Assembly (NCBI GenBank): GCA_900554515.1
Contig: USHN01000001.1
Location: 1-64,000, forward strand
Origin: an uncultured Acidaminococcus sp.
GTDB taxonomy: Bacteria; Bacillota; Negativicutes; Acidaminococcales; Acidaminococcaceae
Reading direction: 5' to 3'
DNA: 64,000 bases
The position numbers and the translations under genes are program-made. The notes under the pieces were generated by a model, which worked only from the letters and a program-made list of their open reading frames with translations, did not search any database and had not been told where the DNA came from. Numbering within the stretch: the first letter of the stretch is position 1; each line of letters begins with the position of its first letter. This document shows, piece by piece, positions 61,318-64,000 of this stretch.

Positions 61318-62340
61318 TTAGGATTCCTTGAACGCTTTGATCTTGTTGGTCAACAGCGGCAGAATCTTCAGGGCATCCCCAACAATACCATACTTGGAGA
61401 TTTCGAACATCGGAGCATCCGGATCCTTGTTAATGCAGACAATGGTATCGGATTTGCTCATACCAGCTTTGTGCTGTACAGAACCGGAAATACCGCAGGC
61501 AAAGTAGATTTTCGGGGTTACCGTCTTACCGGACTGCCCAACCTGCCGCGGGTGTTCCACGAATCCTTCATCCACAGCTGCACGGCTGCCGCCAACGGCA
61601 CCGCCCACTGCATGAGCCAGATCATACAGAAGCTTAAAGTTATCTTTGGCTTTCATGCCACGGCCGCCGGAGCAAACAAACGGTGCATCATCAATGGCCA
61701 TTTCGCCTTCAGACACCACTTCATCTCTGCGGGTGCAGGTAACCCGGTCTTCCACCTGGTTCTTTAATTTGTATTCAATCACTTCGCCCTTCCGGCTGGC
61801 ATCTGCTTCCGGAGCTTTGAAGGTCTTAGGACGAACCGTTCCCATTTGCGGACGGAATTCTTTGCACAGAATGGTAGCCATAATGTTACCGCCGGCAGCA
61901 GGACGAGTCCATTCAATCAGGCCGTCTTCTTCAGCATTCAGCACCGTGCAGTCAGCACACAGACCGGTATTGACTCTCGCAGCAACGCGGGGGCCCAGGT
62001 CACGGCCATCGTTGGTGGCGCCGATGAATACGGAGGACGGTTGGTATTCATGAATCATTTCCACAAATGCATTGGTGTACAGATCTGTGGAGTAATATTC
62101 GAATTTAGGATCTTCACAAACGTAAACCAGGTCAGCGCCATGGGCAATCAAATCCTGGGGCACGTCTTTTTTATCGTTGGTAATCAGCACAGCGGCCAAT
62201 TGCTGGTTGCATTTATCGGCCAACTTGCGGCATTCGCCCAACAGTTCATACACAACATGAACAGGCTGGCCTTTGAAATGTTCAGCATAGACCCATAAGT
62301 TTTTTTCGTTACCGGTCTTTAAACCTTTTACCTCTGCCAT
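61318..62340 (-). CDS. etfA: Electron transfer flavoprotein alpha subunit
   Basis: EtfA binds FAD and shuttles electrons between NADH, acyl-CoA dehydrogenase and ferredoxin. The 340-residue chain has the N-terminal NLWVYAEHF and the C-terminal FAD motif [23 protein letters not shown]. In the glutamate fermenter Acidaminococcus, EtfAB is known as an electron-bifurcating pair with butyryl-CoA dehydrogenase, and the same role is inferred here. It is 12 bases after etfB. Confidence 0.95.
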   Translation of the reverse strand: MAEVKGLKTGNEKNLWVYAEHFKGQPVHVVYELLGECRKLADKCNQQLAAVLITNDKKDVPQDLIAHGADLVYVCEDPKFEYYSTDLYTNAFVEMIHEYQPSSVFIGATNDGRDLGPRVAARVNTGLCADCTVLNAEEDGLIEWTRPAAGGNIMATILCKEFRPQMGTVRPKTFKAPEADASRKGEVIEYKLKNQVEDRVTCTRRDEVVSEGEMAIDDAPFVCSGGRGMKAKDNFKLLYDLAHAVGGAVGGSRAAVDEGFVEHPRQVGQSGKTVTPKIYFACGISGSVQHKAGMSKSDTIVCINKDPDAPMFEISKYGIVGDALKILPLLTNKIKAFKES

Positions 62341-62352
62341 TTATACCCTACC

Positions 62353-63147
62353 TCACTTCGTAATAATTTTGTCTTCGGTCAGCTTCTTGACCAGTTTGTC
62401 AACGGCAACTTCCGGATCTTCGTCAGTGACAATAAATCTGTCGCTCACTTGGGTTACTTTCGGAGTGAAGCTCTTCATAACCTGGGTCGGAGAACCTTTT
62501 TTACCGATGATTTCCGGATCAATCTGCAGATCGGCAGCCGTATAGGAAGGGATCTCAGCCTTTCTGGCTTTCAGTTTGCCTTTGATGCTGGCAAAACGCA
62601 GATCCTTGCTCCGCATTACAGTTACCACGCAGGGCATCTTCATGGTAAAGGTCATGGACATCTTTTCGTTGTCTCTGTCTACAACAACGGTATCGCCGTC
62701 CATTCTTACTTTCAATGCAGCGGTCACTTGCGGCAGATCCAGGTGCTCAGCGATTTCCGGCCCTACTTGGGCGGTATCACCATCAATAGCCTGACGGCCG
62801 CACAGGATCAGATCAGGAACGCCCAAATGTTTGATGGCGTTGGCCAGGGCAGCAGAAGTAGCCAGCGTATCGGCACCGCCGAAAGCTCTGTCACTGATCA
62901 GGATGGCTTCATCTGCGCCAACTGCCAGGCAGTCTTTCAAAACGTTTTCTGCTTGCTTGGGCCCCATGGAAATAACCGTTACATGAGCTCCCAGTTCGTC
63001 CTTCAGTTCCAGAGCAGTTTCCAGAGCGTACTGGTCATACGGGTTCATGATGTTGGTCACACCATCTCTGATAAGGGTGTTTTTTACCGGATCAATTTTC
63101 ATTTCAGCGGTATCCGGCACCTGTTTTACACATACAATGATGTTCAT
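62353..63147 (-). CDS. etfB: Electron transfer flavoprotein beta subunit
   Basis: EtfB is the 264-residue partner of EtfA and in bifurcating forms carries a second FAD in place of AMP. It starts MNIIVCVKQVPDTAEMKID and has NPYDQYALETALEL, GRQAIDGDTAQVGPEIAEHL and the helical C-terminal arm. An AGGAGG site and a promoter lie upstream. No acyl-CoA dehydrogenase gene is in the window. Confidence 0.95.
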   Translation of the reverse strand: MNIIVCVKQVPDTAEMKIDPVKNTLIRDGVTNIMNPYDQYALETALELKDELGAHVTVISMGPKQAENVLKDCLAVGADEAILISDRAFGGADTLATSAALANAIKHLGVPDLILCGRQAIDGDTAQVGPEIAEHLDLPQVTAALKVRMDGDTVVVDRDNEKMSMTFTMKMPCVVTVMRSKDLRFASIKGKLKARKAEIPSYTAADLQIDPEIIGKKGSPTQVMKSFTPKVTQVSDRFIVTDEDPEVAVDKLVKKLTEDKIITK

Positions 63148-63195
63148 TGCAAAGCGACCTCCTAATAATTCTTTTGTTCAAAACCATACATTCCG

Positions 63196-63224
63196 ATTGT
63201 AACACGGATTTCACCTGTATGCAA
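63196..63224 (-). promoter_or_regulatory. Promoter of etfBA
   Basis: On the minus strand TTGCAT (63219-63224) and TACAAT (63196-63201) are separated by 17 bases, about 50 bases before the etfB start. Confidence 0.7.
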
Positions 63225-63291
63225 GGAAATTTATCAGTGTTATATTTCAGTGCCTATAATATTTTTATTATGATGCGGTAAGGATTCCGTT

Positions 63292-64000
63292 TTAACGAAA
63301 TGCCCCTGCCCCCAGTACCAGTTCCACCGCCTCTTTAAGTCCTGGCGTGTCTCTCCCCACCCAAAACCGGGGGGCGGTGCGGATGACTTTTCCTGTATCT
63401 TCTACATGGAGAAAGACCGGGCTGCGGCCGTGAAAAGCAGCGAAAATCCCGCTGAGCTCCTGCTGAACCGCAGACGTATTTTTCCCAGCGCCGATGGTTA
63501 AATGTACTTCTTTTTCCGGCATGCGCAGCGGCTCCACGGCATTGGCAAAAATCCGGGGCTGCTCTTCATCCAGTTTGAGTATCCCTTCCACCAGTACCAC
63601 TTTGTCGTTATCAATATATCTGGCGCTGCCCACATAGGAGCGTGGAAAAACAAGTACACTAATGCTGCCGCTCAAATCTTCCAGCAGAAAACTTGCCATC
63701 CGTTCCCCGTTTTTTGTGGACCGGACACGCAGTTCGGAAATAATGCCCCCTGTCACAATTTTTCGCCCATCTACCATCTCAGGCGGTGCGCATTTTGCAA
63801 TGGGCGTCACCTGCTGCAGGCTCTCCCGATAGCGTTCCAGCGGATGGCCGGTAACATAAAATCCCAATAACTCTTTTTCTTCCCGCAAGATCTCTTCCTG
63901 AGGAATTTCCGGCAGGTCCGGAATGGAAATTGCCCCAGTAGCGGCTAATTCTTCTTCCCCAAAAAGCCCGATTTGTCCGGTGGCCCGATCCCGCTGCTCG
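63292..64000 (-). CDS. dnaE: DNA polymerase III alpha subunit, C-terminal part
   Basis: The open frame continues through the window edge with no start. It reads GQIGLFGEEE, then LREEKELLGFYVTGHPLERY, which is the DnaE linker before the OB domain. The OB-fold segment follows (TGGIISELRVRSTKNGERMASFLLEDLSGSISVLVFP) and a C-terminal tau-binding region of about 100 residues. Only the last 236 codons are present; the polymerase domain lies beyond base 64000. Confidence 0.93.
   Translation of the reverse strand, partial: EQRDRATGQIGLFGEEELAATGAISIPDLPEIPQEEILREEKELLGFYVTGHPLERYRESLQQVTPIAKCAPPEMVDGRKIVTGGIISELRVRSTKNGERMASFLLEDLSGSISVLVFPRSYVGSARYIDNDKVVLVEGILKLDEEQPRIFANAVEPLRMPEKEVHLTIGAGKNTSAVQQELSGIFAAFHGRSPVFLHVEDTGKVIRTAPRFWVGRDTPGLKEAVELVLGAGAFR

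Noticed and set aside
1..64000. CRISPR array or prophage
   Set aside because: No evenly spaced repeats and no phage structural, integrase or transposase genes were seen by eye.

Overview
The window looks like the chromosome of a diderm Firmicute of the class Negativicutes, most likely Acidaminococcus or a close relative. This is an inference. It rests on Firmicute-type control (FapR, S-box and THI-box riboswitches, a YerC/TrpR-type regulator, strong AGGAGG sites) combined with outer-membrane functions (lipopolysaccharide glycosyltransferases, a trimeric autotransporter), and on anaerobic amino-acid-fermenter enzymes (pyruvate:ferredoxin oxidoreductase, EtfAB, acetate kinase, rubrerythrin). 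Most genes lie on the minus strand.

Layout: 1-8.2 kb holds a tRNA-Asp and a histidine operon, yerC-hisZ-G-C-B-H-A-F-IE, followed by glmM; hisD is missing from the cluster. 8.2-10.2 kb is an S-box-controlled metNI. 10.2-13.8 kb holds a YadA-like adhesin split by an in-frame amber codon and a small secreted protein. 13.9-21.6 kb is a fatty-acid operon, fapR-plsX-fabH-fabD-fabG-acpP-(FabK/FabX-like flavoenzyme)-fabF-rnc. 21.8-23.8 kb is rpmF, yceD and ackA. 23.9-28.6 kb holds a TtcA-like enzyme, a purine permease, a hydrolase, a TetR regulator and an AEC transporter. 28.7-37 kb is a surface-polysaccharide cluster (two GT8, GT9, GT25, GT2 and a ligase/polymerase) interrupted by a PIN-domain/small-protein pair flanked by a short duplication, followed by a Na/Pi cotransporter.

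37-46.4 kb holds PFOR, a TPP-riboswitch-controlled thiC, rubrerythrin with an AT-rich palindrome, an unknown secreted protein, a DapF-fold racemase, tRNA-Leu(CAA) and metQ. 46.5-52.5 kb holds a GalE-like epimerase and the aromatic operon tyrA-aroA-aroC-pheA-aroK, preceded by an unannotated Tyr/Phe-rich leader peptide and attenuator. 52.5-64 kb holds a secreted protein, an Mrp ATPase, a dicarboxylate-type symporter with a UxaA dehydratase and a divergent LysR gene, a 2-hydroxyacid dehydrogenase, DUF4491, pyruvate kinase, etfBA and the 3' end of dnaE.

The most interesting points are the aromatic leader peptide, the FabX-type four-cysteine motif in the fab-operon flavoenzyme, the duplication-flanked PIN cassette, and the nonsense-interrupted adhesin. 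All calls were made by reading the sequence; no database search was run.
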